64,000 nucleotides of DNA, from contig NZ_VRLV01000008.1 of NCBI RefSeq assembly GCF_009760925.1, positions 62,001 to 126,000 on the forward strand, given 5' to 3'. Shown here in pieces: positions 30,511-39,904 of the stretch; position 1 is the stretch's first letter, and each line of letters begins with the position of its first letter. The translations under genes were made by a program, and so were the position numbers. This DNA is from Nonomuraea typhae (lineage in GTDB: Bacteria; Actinomycetota; Actinomycetes; Streptosporangiales; Streptosporangiaceae). The notes under the pieces were generated by a model. That model searched no databases. It saw only the letters and a list, made by a program, of their open reading frames with translations, and was not told the DNA's origin.

Positions 30511-31341
30511 ATGACGTCCCCGCGCATCGTCGACCGCGACCACTACCAGGAGCGGATCGCCGAGGTGAGAGCGGGGACGACCGCCCGCAAGGTGGCCTAC
30601 CCGATCACGATCAGGGAGGTCGAGGTCCTGCGCACCTCGATGGTCGGCAGCGGCCTGCTCAGGGTGACCTTCGGCGGCCCGGGCACCGCGGGCTTCGCCG
30701 CCCACTCCCCCGACGAGCACGTCAGGGTCGTCCTGCCCGGCCCGGACGGGATCCTGCGCCTGCCCGAGCAGGACGGGCTCATGCTGCGCTGGCCCCGTCC
30801 GTTCCCCACCACGCGCAAGTACACGGTCCGCCGCTACGACCCGGCCACCGGCGAGCTCGACCTCGACTTCGCGCTGCACGGCAAGGGCGTCGCGGCCGAC
30901 TGGGCCAGGGCGGCGGCGCCCGGCATGACCCTGCACGTCGCGGGACCGCCCGGCGGGCTGATCGTGCCGCCCGCCTACGACCGGTACCTGCTGGCCGGCG
31001 ACCTCACCGCGCTGCCCGCGATCGCCCGCTGGCTCGAGGAACTGCCCAGGACCGCCGCCGGCTGGGCGTTCGTCGAGGTGGCCGACGCCACGCAGAGGAT
31101 CGAGCTGGCGGCGCCGGAGAACGTCGTGGTCCGGTGGCCGGCGCCGGGCGAGCTGGCGGGAGCCGTACAGGAGGTGGCGGTGCCCGAGGGTGAGCGGGTG
31201 TACGTCTGGCTGGCCGGGGAGGCGGGGGACCTGAAGCCGCTGCGCCGGTGGGTGCGGGACGAGCTGAAGCTGGATCCGGACGACTACGACATCACGGGCT
31301 ACTGGAAGCGCGGCGTCGCGGACTTCGACGACGACCACTAA
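30511..31341 (+). CDS. Siderophore-interacting protein (ferric-siderophore reductase)
   Basis: 276 residues of the SIP family (ViuB-like). The FAD-binding barrel has MVGSGLLRVTFGGPG, FPTTRKYTVRRYDPATGELD (R-x-Y-T-[VI]-R) and LDFALHGKGVAADWARAAAP. The NAD(P)-binding half has YLLAGDLTALPAIARWLEEL. It reduces iron(III) in imported siderophores so that iron is released in the cytoplasm. ATG 30511 has a strong GGAGGAG. First gene of the iron operon; its stop overlaps a second iron box. Confidence 0.92.
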   Translation: MTSPRIVDRDHYQERIAEVRAGTTARKVAYPITIREVEVLRTSMVGSGLLRVTFGGPGTAGFAAHSPDEHVRVVLPGPDGILRLPEQDGLMLRWPRPFPTTRKYTVRRYDPATGELDLDFALHGKGVAADWARAAAPGMTLHVAGPPGGLIVPPAYDRYLLAGDLTALPAIARWLEELPRTAAGWAFVEVADATQRIELAAPENVVVRWPAPGELAGAVQEVAVPEGERVYVWLAGEAGDLKPLRRWVRDELKLDPDDYDITGYWKRGVADFDDDH

Positions 31342-31357
31342 GGTAAGGCTAACCTAA
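31339..31357 (+). promoter_or_regulatory. Second iron box before the substrate-binding protein gene
   Basis: TAAGGTAAGGCTAACCTAA matches the iron-box consensus at 17 of 19 positions, starting in the SIP stop codon. The following TTAGCCTAGCCTT looks like an overlapping half-site. This gives the uptake genes their own iron-repressed promoter. Confidence 0.88.
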
Positions 31358-31382
31358 TTAGCCTAGCCTTGAGGGAACACCC

Positions 31383-32369
31383 ATGTCTGCTGGCCGGAAA
31401 CTCGGCACCGCCCTGTTGCTCGCGCTCACCGTTGCCGCCACCGGATGCGCCTCGACCACCGGGAAGCAGGCGCCCGTCGCCACCCGGGCCTTCAAGACGG
31501 CCGACGGCGAGGTCACCATTCCGGCCAAGCCGCAGCGGGTGGTCGCGACCGGCTACGCCGTACCCGCCTTGATCGAGGCCGGGGCGCCGCTCGCGGGCAT
31601 CTCCTCGTGGAAGCGCGGGCTGCCGATGATGGACGCCAAGGCCCGCGCCGCCTACGACAAGCTGCCGAAGGTGGCCGGTGAGACGGCGGCCGAGACCAAC
31701 TACGAGGCGATCGCCAAGGCCAAGCCCGACCTCATCGTCATCGGCGTGCCCGCGCCGGTGCTGGCCGACATCGACCTCAAGCGGCTGCGCTCCATCGCGC
31801 CGGTCGTGACGATCGGGCCGACGCTGCCGTCGGCCTGGCGCGAGCTGTCCCAGCGGCAGGCCGACGCCGCCGGCGCGCTGGCGGGCTTCGACACCGTCAA
31901 GGCCGCCTACGACGCCAAGGCGACGGAGCTGAAGAAGAAGTACGAGAAGGCGCTGCCGCCGCTCAAGCTCGCCCATGTCGGCGCATACGGGCAGGTGGAC
32001 AAGGGCTCCTTCCACCGCGAGTTCAACGGCTCGTGGGGCACCAACATCGCCAACGACATCGGCGCCAACTACTACGGCCAGGTCAAGGAGAAGGGCGGCG
32101 GCAGCAAGGACGTCAGCGAGTACCCCTCCATCGAGGAACTGCCCGCCGCGCTGACCGAGGCCGACGCCGTCACCTACTCCGTCGCCGCCGACGGCAAGCC
32201 GCTGCCCGCCGTCCAGTACGTCCTCGACTCCCCGCTGTGGAAGCAGCTTCCGGCGGTGAAGGCGGGCAAGACCTACCCGATCCGCTACACCGAGGCCGCG
32301 ACCTACGGGCAGGCGCTGCTCGCCCTCGACGCGCTCGACACCTCGCTGGCGCCGCTGGTCAAGCCGTGA
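31383..32369 (+). CDS. Iron-siderophore ABC transporter substrate-binding lipoprotein
   Basis: 328 residues. Lipobox signal GTALLLALTVAATGCAS, cysteine at about 22. The FepB/FhuD-like fold shows VTIPAKPQRVVATGYAVPAL, IAKAKPDLIVIGVPAPVLAD, the connecting alpha helix, and WKQLPAVKAGKTYPIRYTEA near the end. It captures a ferric siderophore outside the membrane and delivers it to the two permeases encoded next. It is controlled by the iron box ending 25 bases upstream of the start. Its stop overlaps the start of the first permease (GTGA). Confidence 0.93.
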   Translation: MSAGRKLGTALLLALTVAATGCASTTGKQAPVATRAFKTADGEVTIPAKPQRVVATGYAVPALIEAGAPLAGISSWKRGLPMMDAKARAAYDKLPKVAGETAAETNYEAIAKAKPDLIVIGVPAPVLADIDLKRLRSIAPVVTIGPTLPSAWRELSQRQADAAGALAGFDTVKAAYDAKATELKKKYEKALPPLKLAHVGAYGQVDKGSFHREFNGSWGTNIANDIGANYYGQVKEKGGGSKDVSEYPSIEELPAALTEADAVTYSVAADGKPLPAVQYVLDSPLWKQLPAVKAGKTYPIRYTEAATYGQALLALDALDTSLAPLVKP

Positions 32370-33349
32370 CGCGGGCCGCCCGGAGCCTCGTGCTCGCCGC
32401 CGGGCTGGCCGTACTCGCCGTCGTGACCGTCGTCAGCGTCGGCGTCGGCGCGCGCGGCGTCGCGCCCGCCGAGGTGGTGCGCGCGCTCGTCGCCTTCGAC
32501 GGCTCCGGCGACCACACGATCGTCCGGGACATCCGCCTTCCCCGCGCCGTGCTCGGGGTGGGCGTCGGCGCCGCGCTCGGGGTGGCCGGCGCGCTGATCC
32601 AGACGCTGTCGCGCAACCCGCTGGCCGAACCGGGCATCCTCGGCGTCACCGCGGGCGCCGGGTTCGCGATGACCATCGGCGCCACGCTCGGCCTGGCCGT
32701 CGCGCCCGGCGCCGAACTCGTGCTCGCCGCGCTCGGCGCGGCCCTGGCCGCGTTGCTGGTGTACTCGGTGGGGCGCTCCTCGCCGCTGCGCCTCGTGCTC
32801 ACCGGCGTCGCGCTGAGCGCGGTGCTCGCGGGCCTCTCGCTGGGCCTGCGGCTCATGATGCCGGACGTCTTCGACCGCTTCCGCTTCTGGGCGATCGGTT
32901 CGCTGGCCGGTCGCGAAAAGGACCCGCTCGTGCTGCCCCTGGTGCTGATCGGCCTCGCGGTCGCCGCCGCGCTGCTGCTGAGCCGCTCGCTCAACGCGGT
33001 CGCGCTCGGCGACAACGTTGCCCGCGCGCTCGGCGCCAACGTCCATCGGGTACGGCTGGCCGCGCTGGCCTGCATCACCGTGCTGGCCGGCGCCGCCACC
33101 GCCGTGGCCGGGCCCATCCTGTTCGCCGGGCTGATCGTGCCGCATGTCGCGCGCCCCTTGGCCAGGAGCTCGGTTCCCTGGCTCACGGCCTACGCGGCGG
33201 TGTTCGGGCCGATCCTGCTGCTCGTCTCCGACATGGGCTCGCGGGTGCTGCTGCCGACGGGCGAGGTGCCGGTGGCGATCGTCACCGCCTTCCTCGGCGG
33301 GCCGGTGCTCATCTGGGCCGTGCGGCGGTATGGCGCGGGGTCGTTGTGA
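32366..33349 (+). CDS. FecCD-family iron-siderophore permease 1
   Basis: 327 residues with about nine or ten membrane helices. Family motifs are RDIRLPRAVLGVGVGAALGV, AGALIQTLSRNPLAEPGILG (the R-N-P-L-A-x-P signature), GSLAGREKDPLVLPL and VAGPILFAGLIVPHVAR, the ATPase-coupling G-x-I-x-F-x-G-L-x-x-P-H. GTG 32366 overlaps the substrate-binding protein stop. It pairs with the next permease to form the heterodimeric channel. Confidence 0.93.
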   Translation: MTRAARSLVLAAGLAVLAVVTVVSVGVGARGVAPAEVVRALVAFDGSGDHTIVRDIRLPRAVLGVGVGAALGVAGALIQTLSRNPLAEPGILGVTAGAGFAMTIGATLGLAVAPGAELVLAALGAALAALLVYSVGRSSPLRLVLTGVALSAVLAGLSLGLRLMMPDVFDRFRFWAIGSLAGREKDPLVLPLVLIGLAVAAALLLSRSLNAVALGDNVARALGANVHRVRLAALACITVLAGAATAVAGPILFAGLIVPHVARPLARSSVPWLTAYAAVFGPILLLVSDMGSRVLLPTGEVPVAIVTAFLGGPVLIWAVRRYGAGSL

Positions 33350-34341
33350 TCCGGTCGATGCGCGTGGAGCGGCGGACGCTGCTGCTGTCCGCGGCGCTGG
33401 CCGCCGCGATCCTCGCGCTCGGGCTGCTCGGGCTGAGCTTCGGGGCCTCGTGGGCGACGCCGGGCGAGGTCGTGGCGGCGCTCGGCGGCTGGGGCGAGTC
33501 CGTCGTCGTGGTGCGCGACTGGCGGCTGCCGCGGGTGCTGGCGGGCCTGGTCTTCGGCCTGGCCCTCGGCGTGGCCGGGGCGATCTTCCAGAACCTCACC
33601 CGCAACCCCATGGGCAGCCCGGACGTGATCGGGCTCGACGCCGGCGCCTACACCGGCGCGCTGGTCGCGATCACCCTGCTGTCCGGCAGCTCGGTGCAGC
33701 TCGCCACCGGCTCGGTGCTCGGCGGGCTGGCCGTGGCCGCCCTCATCTACCTGCTGTCGGCGGGCGGCGGCCGGACCGGGCTGCGGCTCGTGGTGATCGG
33801 CATCGCGGTCAGCGCGATCGTGACCGCGCTGAACTCGTGGATCGTGCTGCGCGCCGAACTCGAGGTCGCGATGGCGGCGGCGGGCTGGCACGCCGGCTCG
33901 CTCAACGGCGTCGACTGGGAGGACCTGCCCCTTCCCTTCGCGATCATCGCGGTGCTGCTGGTCGTGATGGCGGGCTCGGCGCACGCCATGCACCAGGCCG
34001 CGCTGGGCGAGGCCGTGGCCGCCACCACCGGGGTGTCACTGCGCCGGCTGCGGCTGGTGATGGTCTTGGTCGGCGTCGGGTGCACGGCGACCGTGACCTC
34101 GGTGGCCGGGCCGATCGCGTTCATCGCGCTGGCCGCCCCGCAGATCGGGCGCCGCCTGGCCGGCGCCCCCGGCGTCCCGCTGCTGCCCGCCGCGCTCACC
34201 GGGGCGCTGCTGCTGCAGGGCGCGGACCTGGTCGCGCAGATGCTGCTCGCACCCGAATCCCTGCCGGTCGGTGTCGTCACCACCGCGATCGGCGGCTGCT
34301 ATCTGATCTGGCTGCTGGCCAAGGAGGTGAGGCGACGGTGA
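33346..34341 (+). CDS. FecCD-family iron-siderophore permease 2
   Basis: 331 residues, a paralogue of the previous permease. Motifs are VRDWRLPRVLAGLVFGLALG, AGAIFQNLTRNPMGSPDVIG and the coupling loop VAGPIAFIALAAPQIGRRLA. In that loop the usual P-H after G-L is replaced by A-P-Q, as often seen in the FepG/FepD-like second subunit. GTG 33346 overlaps the upstream stop by four bases; the ATPase start overlaps its own stop, so all are translationally coupled. Confidence 0.93.
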   Translation: MIRSMRVERRTLLLSAALAAAILALGLLGLSFGASWATPGEVVAALGGWGESVVVVRDWRLPRVLAGLVFGLALGVAGAIFQNLTRNPMGSPDVIGLDAGAYTGALVAITLLSGSSVQLATGSVLGGLAVAALIYLLSAGGGRTGLRLVVIGIAVSAIVTALNSWIVLRAELEVAMAAAGWHAGSLNGVDWEDLPLPFAIIAVLLVVMAGSAHAMHQAALGEAVAATTGVSLRRLRLVMVLVGVGCTATVTSVAGPIAFIALAAPQIGRRLAGAPGVPLLPAALTGALLLQGADLVAQMLLAPESLPVGVVTTAIGGCYLIWLLAKEVRRR

Positions 34342-35120
34342 CCGAGATCCGGCTGCGCGCCCAGGACCTGGAGTTGCGCTACGCCGACCGGGTGGTCTCC
34401 ACCCGGCTGAGCCTGGACGTCCCCGACGGCGCGTTCACCGCGATCGTGGGGGCCAACGCGTGCGGGAAGTCGACCCTGCTGCGCGCGCTCGTGCGGCTGC
34501 TGCGGCCGGCCGAGGGCCGGGTGCTTCTCGACGAGAAGGACGTCGGCGCCTACGCGGCCAAGGCCCTCGCCCGCTCGCTGGGGTTCCTGCCGCAGGATCC
34601 GCTGGCGCCGGAGGACATCCGGGTCCGGCAGCTCGTCGCCCGCGGCCGGTTTCCGCACCAGCCGCTGCTGTCGCTCTGGTCGGCGGAGGACGAGAGCGCG
34701 GTGGCCTCGGCGATGGAGATCGCCGGGGTCGGCGAACTCGCCGATCGGCCGGTCAACCAGCTGTCCGGAGGGCAGCGGCAGCGGGTGTGGGTGGCCATGG
34801 TGCTCGCCCAGCGGACACCGTACCTGCTGCTGGACGAGCCGACCTCGTTCCTGGACCTCGCCCACCAGTACCGGCTGCTGGCGCTGCTCGCGCGGCTGCG
34901 GGACGAAGGGCGCACCGTCATCGCCGTGCTGCACGACATCAACCAGGCGTGCCGGTTCGCCGACCACCTGATCGCGATGAAGGACGGCAGGATCGTGGCC
35001 GAGGGCGCGGCGGCGGACGTCGTGGACGCCGCGCTGGTCAAGGAGGTCTTCGACCTGCCGTCCCTGGTGGTGCCGGATCCGGTGACCGGGACGCCTATGG
35101 TCGTGCCGACACTTTCATGA
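34338..35120 (+). CDS. Iron-siderophore ABC transporter ATPase
   Basis: 260 residues. Walker A is IVGANACGKSTLLRALVRLL (alanine where most have glycine before C-G-K-S-T, still consistent with G-x-x-x-x-G-K-S/T). Q-loop FLPQDPLAPEDIRVRQLVAR, signature QLSGGQRQRVWVAMVLAQRT, Walker B YLLLDEPTSFLDLAHQ and H-loop VIAVLHDINQACRFAD complete a FepC/FhuC-type ATPase. It energises import through the two permeases. GTG 34338 overlaps the permease stop. Its final 26 bases overlap the convergent DUF6493 gene. Confidence 0.94.
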   Translation: MTEIRLRAQDLELRYADRVVSTRLSLDVPDGAFTAIVGANACGKSTLLRALVRLLRPAEGRVLLDEKDVGAYAAKALARSLGFLPQDPLAPEDIRVRQLVARGRFPHQPLLSLWSAEDESAVASAMEIAGVGELADRPVNQLSGGQRQRVWVAMVLAQRTPYLLLDEPTSFLDLAHQYRLLALLARLRDEGRTVIAVLHDINQACRFADHLIAMKDGRIVAEGAAADVVDAALVKEVFDLPSLVVPDPVTGTPMVVPTLS

Positions 35121-37653
35121 GGCGGGCGCACTCCCGGGCGTAGCGGGTGGACCTACGGCCGGTGGCGGCCGCCGTCACCTGGGGGATGTCGGCCTTCCCT
35201 CCCGTCCACGCGGCCACTTCGGCGGCGAAGGCGACCGCGTCGGAGTGGGTGGCGTTCGGGCGCTCGCCGGGGCCGGGCAGCAGGAGGGGGAGCATGCCGG
35301 TCAGGATGCGCCAGACCTCCAGGTGCGCCCCCTCACGGGCGGCCCTTTCCAGTACGGCCAGCACCGGGCGGACCGGGAACCCCGCGCGCCGGACCAGCAG
35401 GGCGAGCTGGCGGCCTACCGCCTCGGCAGGGAGGTCGCCGCCGGCCGCCATGCGCAGCAGCGGGAGCGCGCCGGAGTCCTCCACGGTCAGTTGGTAGGCC
35501 AGGAGCAGCGCGCTCGCCTCACCGGCGGGGCCGTCGGTCAGACCGAGGGCCTCGATGGCGGACGGGCGGACATACGAGTAGAGCCGCCGCGGAAGGTAGC
35601 TGACGGCGACGACCTCGCGATGCGAGGGCAGCATGGCGGGCCACCAGCTCATGGACGTGTCCGATCCGTCCGTGTGCCACGGCGGCTCGCGGAACGCCTC
35701 GTCGATGTACCTGTCGCCCGTCGGCCCGGCCCGGAGCACCGGGCGCAGGACGATCTGGCTGACGTGCTCGGGCTCGCGCTCCTCGAAGGAGTATTCCGCG
35801 GCGCCCTCCGCATAGGCCCACGTGACGCCGGTCTCGGGGTCGGGCGGTCCGCCGCCGGTCAGCCAGGCCGCCGTCCGGGCGGCGGCCGGCGTCCCCAGGC
35901 GGGACACCCGCTCGGCCACGTCGGGGCGCGCGCCGCGGGGCAGGCGGAGCAGCGCCTGGCTCAGGTCGGCCGGGAGCGGCTCCACTCCGGCGGCCGCGCA
36001 GGTGCCCAGGCGCTCGGCCAGGGTCTCCGGGGCGAGGTGGCCGCTGGTCAGCGTCGGGGTCGCCAGCAGCACCGGCGGCAGCCGATCCCGGCGTAACGCG
36101 TTGTAGATCTCGCTGTACCTGCTCCGCAGGAGGTCGTCCAAGGGAGAGCTGGCGCGACGCTGCGGGAGCAAGACGCCGCAGCCCGGAGTCGTCACCTCCT
36201 TGGCCATGGCCGTCCGCCACAGGCGGGGGATGCCCCATATGTCGTACATGCGCAGGTGCTCGGCGGTGACGGCGTCGGTCAGCCCGGCCACGGCGGCGGG
36301 CAGCGACGCCCGATCCGTCCAGGCCGTCTGGACGAAGGCGGCCAGCCACTGCTCGTACTCGATCCAGCCCTGGGGATCCGGCACCAGTTCCGGGGCGGGG
36401 AACGGCTCGGGCCGCGGCGGAGCGGGCAACGTGCCCGGGACGAACGCCTCCTGCTCGGCGGCCTCCCCGCCGACGGCCGCGGCCACCCGGATGCCCAGGT
36501 CGGCCGGCAGCCAGGGCACGGCGTCGGCGATCGGGCCGGGGTCGAGGACGCCGGCGTGCTTGAGCACGATGTCGCTCGCGCGCCGCTGGATGTCGTAGGA
36601 GGTGTGGGCGAACGCCGTGACCAGCGCGGGGACCAGGTCGCCCGCCTGCGGCGGCGCCTGCCGTACCTCCTCCTCGAGCCAGGTCAGGCCCGCGCGGGCC
36701 AGTTTGGCCTCGGCGCAGAAGGTGAGCGCGCCGATGGCCTCCACGGCGTCGGCGCGATCGTGCGGTCCGGTACGGCGGAGCTGTGTCAGCGCCGCCTCGG
36801 CCACGGCGCCGGGGGCGGCGGGCAGCAGGCGCAGGTAGTCGCGGGCGCGGGCGGCCGACTCGGCGGGCTCAGGGTCCAGCATGTCGTGCAGGCGGACGAA
36901 GAAGCGCAGGTCGGTGGCGTCGCCCCCGCGCAGGAACCGGCTCACGCACCCGTTCAGGAGCATCTCGCGCGAGGAACGGCTGCCGGCGGCCAGCTTGGTG
37001 AGCGCCCCGATCCAGCGGGTCGGCCGGGAGGTCATCTCCTCGTCGCGCAGGAGGCGGCCCGCGCCCTGGGCCACGAAGATCCGGGGCGCCAGATGGCCGA
37101 GGAGTGGGTCGTCCTTCATCACCCCGGCCGCGAGCCAGGCGAGCACCAGCGGGTCGTGCTCGGGCGGCGTGGCGCCGGTGTCGCGGAGCAGGGCGAGGGC
37201 CAGGGGCACGCCGGGGTCCTCGGCGCCGCGGATCCTCCCGGCCAGCCGTACGGCCAGCTCGGCCTGCCATGCGGCGGGGCGGCCGGTGATCACGCGGGTG
37301 ATGGCGTCGGGGCTCTGCGGGTGGGCCCGGCGGGGGTTGAGCTCGCGCCTGGCCAGCCACGCGGCCACGCCCGCCGGGCCGGGGATGGTGGCGGCGCCGG
37401 CGATGCGGAGCGGCGCGGCGAAGTCGGTGAACGGGCCGCCGGTCGTGACCACGCCGGTGCTGCCGCGCGTCCAGGCGGGCAGGTCGCCGGCCAGGTTCCG
37501 GGAGGCGGCCCGTATCTCCTTGAGCAGCCCGGGCAGCCGCTCCGCCACCTCGGCCCGCTCGGCGTCCGTCAGCGTGCGCAGGCGGCCGGTCAGCGCCCTG
37601 GGCCTGAGGCCGAGGACATGGTCACGTATCTCGTGCCACGCGTCTGTCGTCAT
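35095..37653 (-). CDS. DUF6493 family protein, full length
   Basis: 852 residues, soluble, Leu/Ala/Arg-rich with HEAT-like helical repeats. Landmarks: LTDAERAEVAERLPGLLKEI, RIAGAATIPGPAGVAAWLAR, CVSRFLRGGDATDLRFFVRL and the C-terminal AVSYLPRRLYSYVRPSAIEA. I place it in DUF6493 from memory of actinomycete homologues; function unknown, probably a protein-interaction scaffold. A second gene starting at 63041 matches its first 320 residues closely, so the window has two paralogues. ATG 37653 is preferred over the track's upstream in-frame codon because the paralogue begins M-T-T-x-A-W at the same place. Confidence 0.75.
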   Translation of the reverse strand: MTTDAWHEIRDHVLGLRPRALTGRLRTLTDAERAEVAERLPGLLKEIRAASRNLAGDLPAWTRGSTGVVTTGGPFTDFAAPLRIAGAATIPGPAGVAAWLARRELNPRRAHPQSPDAITRVITGRPAAWQAELAVRLAGRIRGAEDPGVPLALALLRDTGATPPEHDPLVLAWLAAGVMKDDPLLGHLAPRIFVAQGAGRLLRDEEMTSRPTRWIGALTKLAAGSRSSREMLLNGCVSRFLRGGDATDLRFFVRLHDMLDPEPAESAARARDYLRLLPAAPGAVAEAALTQLRRTGPHDRADAVEAIGALTFCAEAKLARAGLTWLEEEVRQAPPQAGDLVPALVTAFAHTSYDIQRRASDIVLKHAGVLDPGPIADAVPWLPADLGIRVAAAVGGEAAEQEAFVPGTLPAPPRPEPFPAPELVPDPQGWIEYEQWLAAFVQTAWTDRASLPAAVAGLTDAVTAEHLRMYDIWGIPRLWRTAMAKEVTTPGCGVLLPQRRASSPLDDLLRSRYSEIYNALRRDRLPPVLLATPTLTSGHLAPETLAERLGTCAAAGVEPLPADLSQALLRLPRGARPDVAERVSRLGTPAAARTAAWLTGGGPPDPETGVTWAYAEGAAEYSFEEREPEHVSQIVLRPVLRAGPTGDRYIDEAFREPPWHTDGSDTSMSWWPAMLPSHREVVAVSYLPRRLYSYVRPSAIEALGLTDGPAGEASALLLAYQLTVEDSGALPLLRMAAGGDLPAEAVGRQLALLVRRAGFPVRPVLAVLERAAREGAHLEVWRILTGMLPLLLPGPGERPNATHSDAVAFAAEVAAWTGGKADIPQVTAAATGRRSTRYARECARLMKVSARP

Positions 37654-37710
37654 GGCCGGGAACATAGCGATCATGCCCGACAAATCCCCCCGCACGGGCG
37701 TTGAAGGGCC

Positions 37711-37730
37711 TGCCCCGCGGGGCATTTTTT
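37711..37730 (+). terminator. GC-perfect hairpin followed by six T, in a divergent intergenic region
   Basis: TGCCCCGCGGGGCA (perfect 14-base palindrome) directly followed by TTTTTT. It looks like a classic intrinsic terminator reading rightwards, yet it lies upstream of both flanking genes. It could end an antisense or small transcript, or attenuate transcription into the membrane protein gene. Confidence 0.6.
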
Positions 37731-37806
37731 CGCGGGTACGGCACGCCGCCCGGCCAACTGGCATACGATTCACGGCATTTGCCGGATCAATGACGGGGAG
37801 TCGGCA

Positions 37807-39834
37807 ATGCGGTTAGTTCTGGTCATGATGATGCTCGCCGCCTTATGGACGGGCGGGGACGACGAGAAACGGGAAGCCGCAGTGGGCCGCGTGGCCCTGA
37901 TCGGCGTTCCCGGCCTGCACTGGGAGGACGTCGACGCCCGGCGCACCCCGAACCTGTGGCAGCTGGCCCGCAGGAGCGGGCTCGGATCCCTGTCGGTCAA
38001 GGCCGTCGGCACCACCGCCTGCCCCTTCGACGGCTGGCTGACCGTCTCCTCTGGCGTCCGGTCGGCCTACCCGGGCCGTTGCGGGCTGGCTCCGGAGCCC
38101 GTGACGTCCGGGGACGGGGCGACGATCGACCTGGCCGCCGTCCACGCCCTGCGCGACGGCAAACGCGCCGGCACGCTGGGCGGCGCCGTACGGGATGCGG
38201 GCATGTGCACGACGGCGGTCGGCCGGGGCGCGGCGCTCGCGCTCGCCGACCGCACCGGCCGGGTGGACGTCTACGCCGACACGCCCGCGCGGCTCGGCGA
38301 CTGGTCACGCTGCCCGGTGCTGGCCGTGGACGTGGACGCGCTGATCCGCCCCTACCTGGGCCCCGACGGGACCATGGCCAGAGTGCCCGAGGCGATCACC
38401 CCGGAGCGGCGGCGGGCCGCGGTGCGCGAGGCCGACGCCCAGGTGGGCGCCGCCCTGGCCAAGCTGCCCGCGGGCACCCAGGTGCTGCTGGCCGGAATCG
38501 GCGACCACGGCAGCGTGCCCCACCTGCGGGTGCTCATGTGGACCGGATCACCGGGCACGGTCCTCGGCTCCAACTCGACCAGGCGCGACAACATCGCGAT
38601 CCTGCCCGACCTCACGCCCCAGGTGCTGACCGCCGCCGGCGTCCCGGTGCCGCCGGCCGCGGTCGGCAACCCGTTCGTCGTCGGGCGGACCGCCCTCACC
38701 GGCGACGCGGTGAACGAGCTGCGCGGCTCCGACGCGGCCGCGACCACCGTCCGCAACACCTCCGGTGTGTTCTTCTCGGCGTACGCGGTCCTTCAGGTGT
38801 CCTTCTACGTGCTGGCGTACTTCCTGCTGGCGCGGCGCCGGCGGCTGCGCTTCGTCAGGACCGGCGCGCTCGGGCTGGCCGCGGTGCCCGTCTCCACCTA
38901 CCTGGTCAACCTGCTGCCCTGGCAGCACGCCGGCGTGCCGCTGCTCGCGCTGATCCCGGGGGTCGTGGCGATCGCGGCGCTGATTCTGCTGGTCGCGGCC
39001 GGAGGGCCGTGGCGGCGGCACCCGCTCGGGCCGCCCGCCGTCCTGGCCGTCATCACCGGGGCCACGCTGCTGGCCGACATGCTGTCGGGCACGCCGCTGC
39101 AGTTCAACAGCCTGATGGGCTACACGGCCGTGGTCGGCGGGCGGTATTACGGGCTGGCCAACATCCCGTTCGCCCTGTTCGCCACCTCCGTGCTGCTGGC
39201 CACCGCGATCGCCGCCGACCACCTCGTGCGCAGCGGGCGGCAGCGCCTGGCCGTCGCGCTGATCGCCGGGCTCGGCCTGATGGCCATGCTGCTGACCGGC
39301 ACCCCCGGCATCGGCAGTGACTTCGGCGGCGTGATCGCGTTCGTGCCGGGCATCGCGGTGACCGCGCTGCTCGTGGCCGGCCGGCGGGTCTCGGTGCTGA
39401 AGGTGCTGCTGTTCTGCGGCCTCGGCGGGGTCATCGTGAGCGCCATCGCGGTCCTCGACTCCCTCCGGCCGCCCCAGTCGCAGACCCACCTGGGGCGTTT
39501 CGTCGGCCAGGTGCTCGACGGGACGTTCATGCCGCTGATCGGGCGCAAGATCGGCGCCATGCTGCACACGCTGCTGTCGCCCAACCTCATGCCCGTCGTG
39601 ATCGTCGGCCTGGCTCTGCTCGTCTTCGCGCTGCTCCGGCCGGACCTGGTGAGCGCGGGCGCGGTGCCCGAGGCGTTCGCCCGCGCGCCCATGCTGCGTG
39701 CCGGGCTCATCGGGGCGCTGGTCAGCGCCGGGGTGGGGATGCTGGTCAACGACTCGGGTACGGCGGTGCTGTCCATGGCCGTGGCGCTGGCCGTACCTCT
39801 GGTGCTTTATGTGGGAGCCAGGGTCAGCACTTGA
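37807..39834 (+). CDS. Alkaline-phosphatase-fold polytopic membrane protein
   Basis: 675 residues. The first 320 are extracytoplasmic with an alkaline-phosphatase-superfamily look: VALIGVPGLHWEDVDARRTP, NLWQLARRSGLGSL, the TTACPFDGWLTVSSGVRSAY block around a possible nucleophile Thr/Ser, and VLLAGIGDHGSVPHLRVLMW (metal-ligand-like D-H). From about 320 there are ten or eleven membrane helices (AVLQVSFYVLAYFLLARRRR onwards, then LLPWQHAGVPLLALIPGVVA). This architecture is conserved in actinomycetes and of unknown function; a phosphotransfer or envelope-lipid role is possible. ATG 37807 has GGGGAG upstream. It follows a terminator-like hairpin. Confidence 0.75.
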   Translation: MRLVLVMMMLAALWTGGDDEKREAAVGRVALIGVPGLHWEDVDARRTPNLWQLARRSGLGSLSVKAVGTTACPFDGWLTVSSGVRSAYPGRCGLAPEPVTSGDGATIDLAAVHALRDGKRAGTLGGAVRDAGMCTTAVGRGAALALADRTGRVDVYADTPARLGDWSRCPVLAVDVDALIRPYLGPDGTMARVPEAITPERRRAAVREADAQVGAALAKLPAGTQVLLAGIGDHGSVPHLRVLMWTGSPGTVLGSNSTRRDNIAILPDLTPQVLTAAGVPVPPAAVGNPFVVGRTALTGDAVNELRGSDAAATTVRNTSGVFFSAYAVLQVSFYVLAYFLLARRRRLRFVRTGALGLAAVPVSTYLVNLLPWQHAGVPLLALIPGVVAIAALILLVAAGGPWRRHPLGPPAVLAVITGATLLADMLSGTPLQFNSLMGYTAVVGGRYYGLANIPFALFATSVLLATAIAADHLVRSGRQRLAVALIAGLGLMAMLLTGTPGIGSDFGGVIAFVPGIAVTALLVAGRRVSVLKVLLFCGLGGVIVSAIAVLDSLRPPQSQTHLGRFVGQVLDGTFMPLIGRKIGAMLHTLLSPNLMPVVIVGLALLVFALLRPDLVSAGAVPEAFARAPMLRAGLIGALVSAGVGMLVNDSGTAVLSMAVALAVPLVLYVGARVST

Positions 39835-39904
39835 CCCATTGGTTCACGAAATATCCCGGAGATTGGACCATATTCACGGGCCAAATCCCGCTTAACCTAT
39901 CAGC

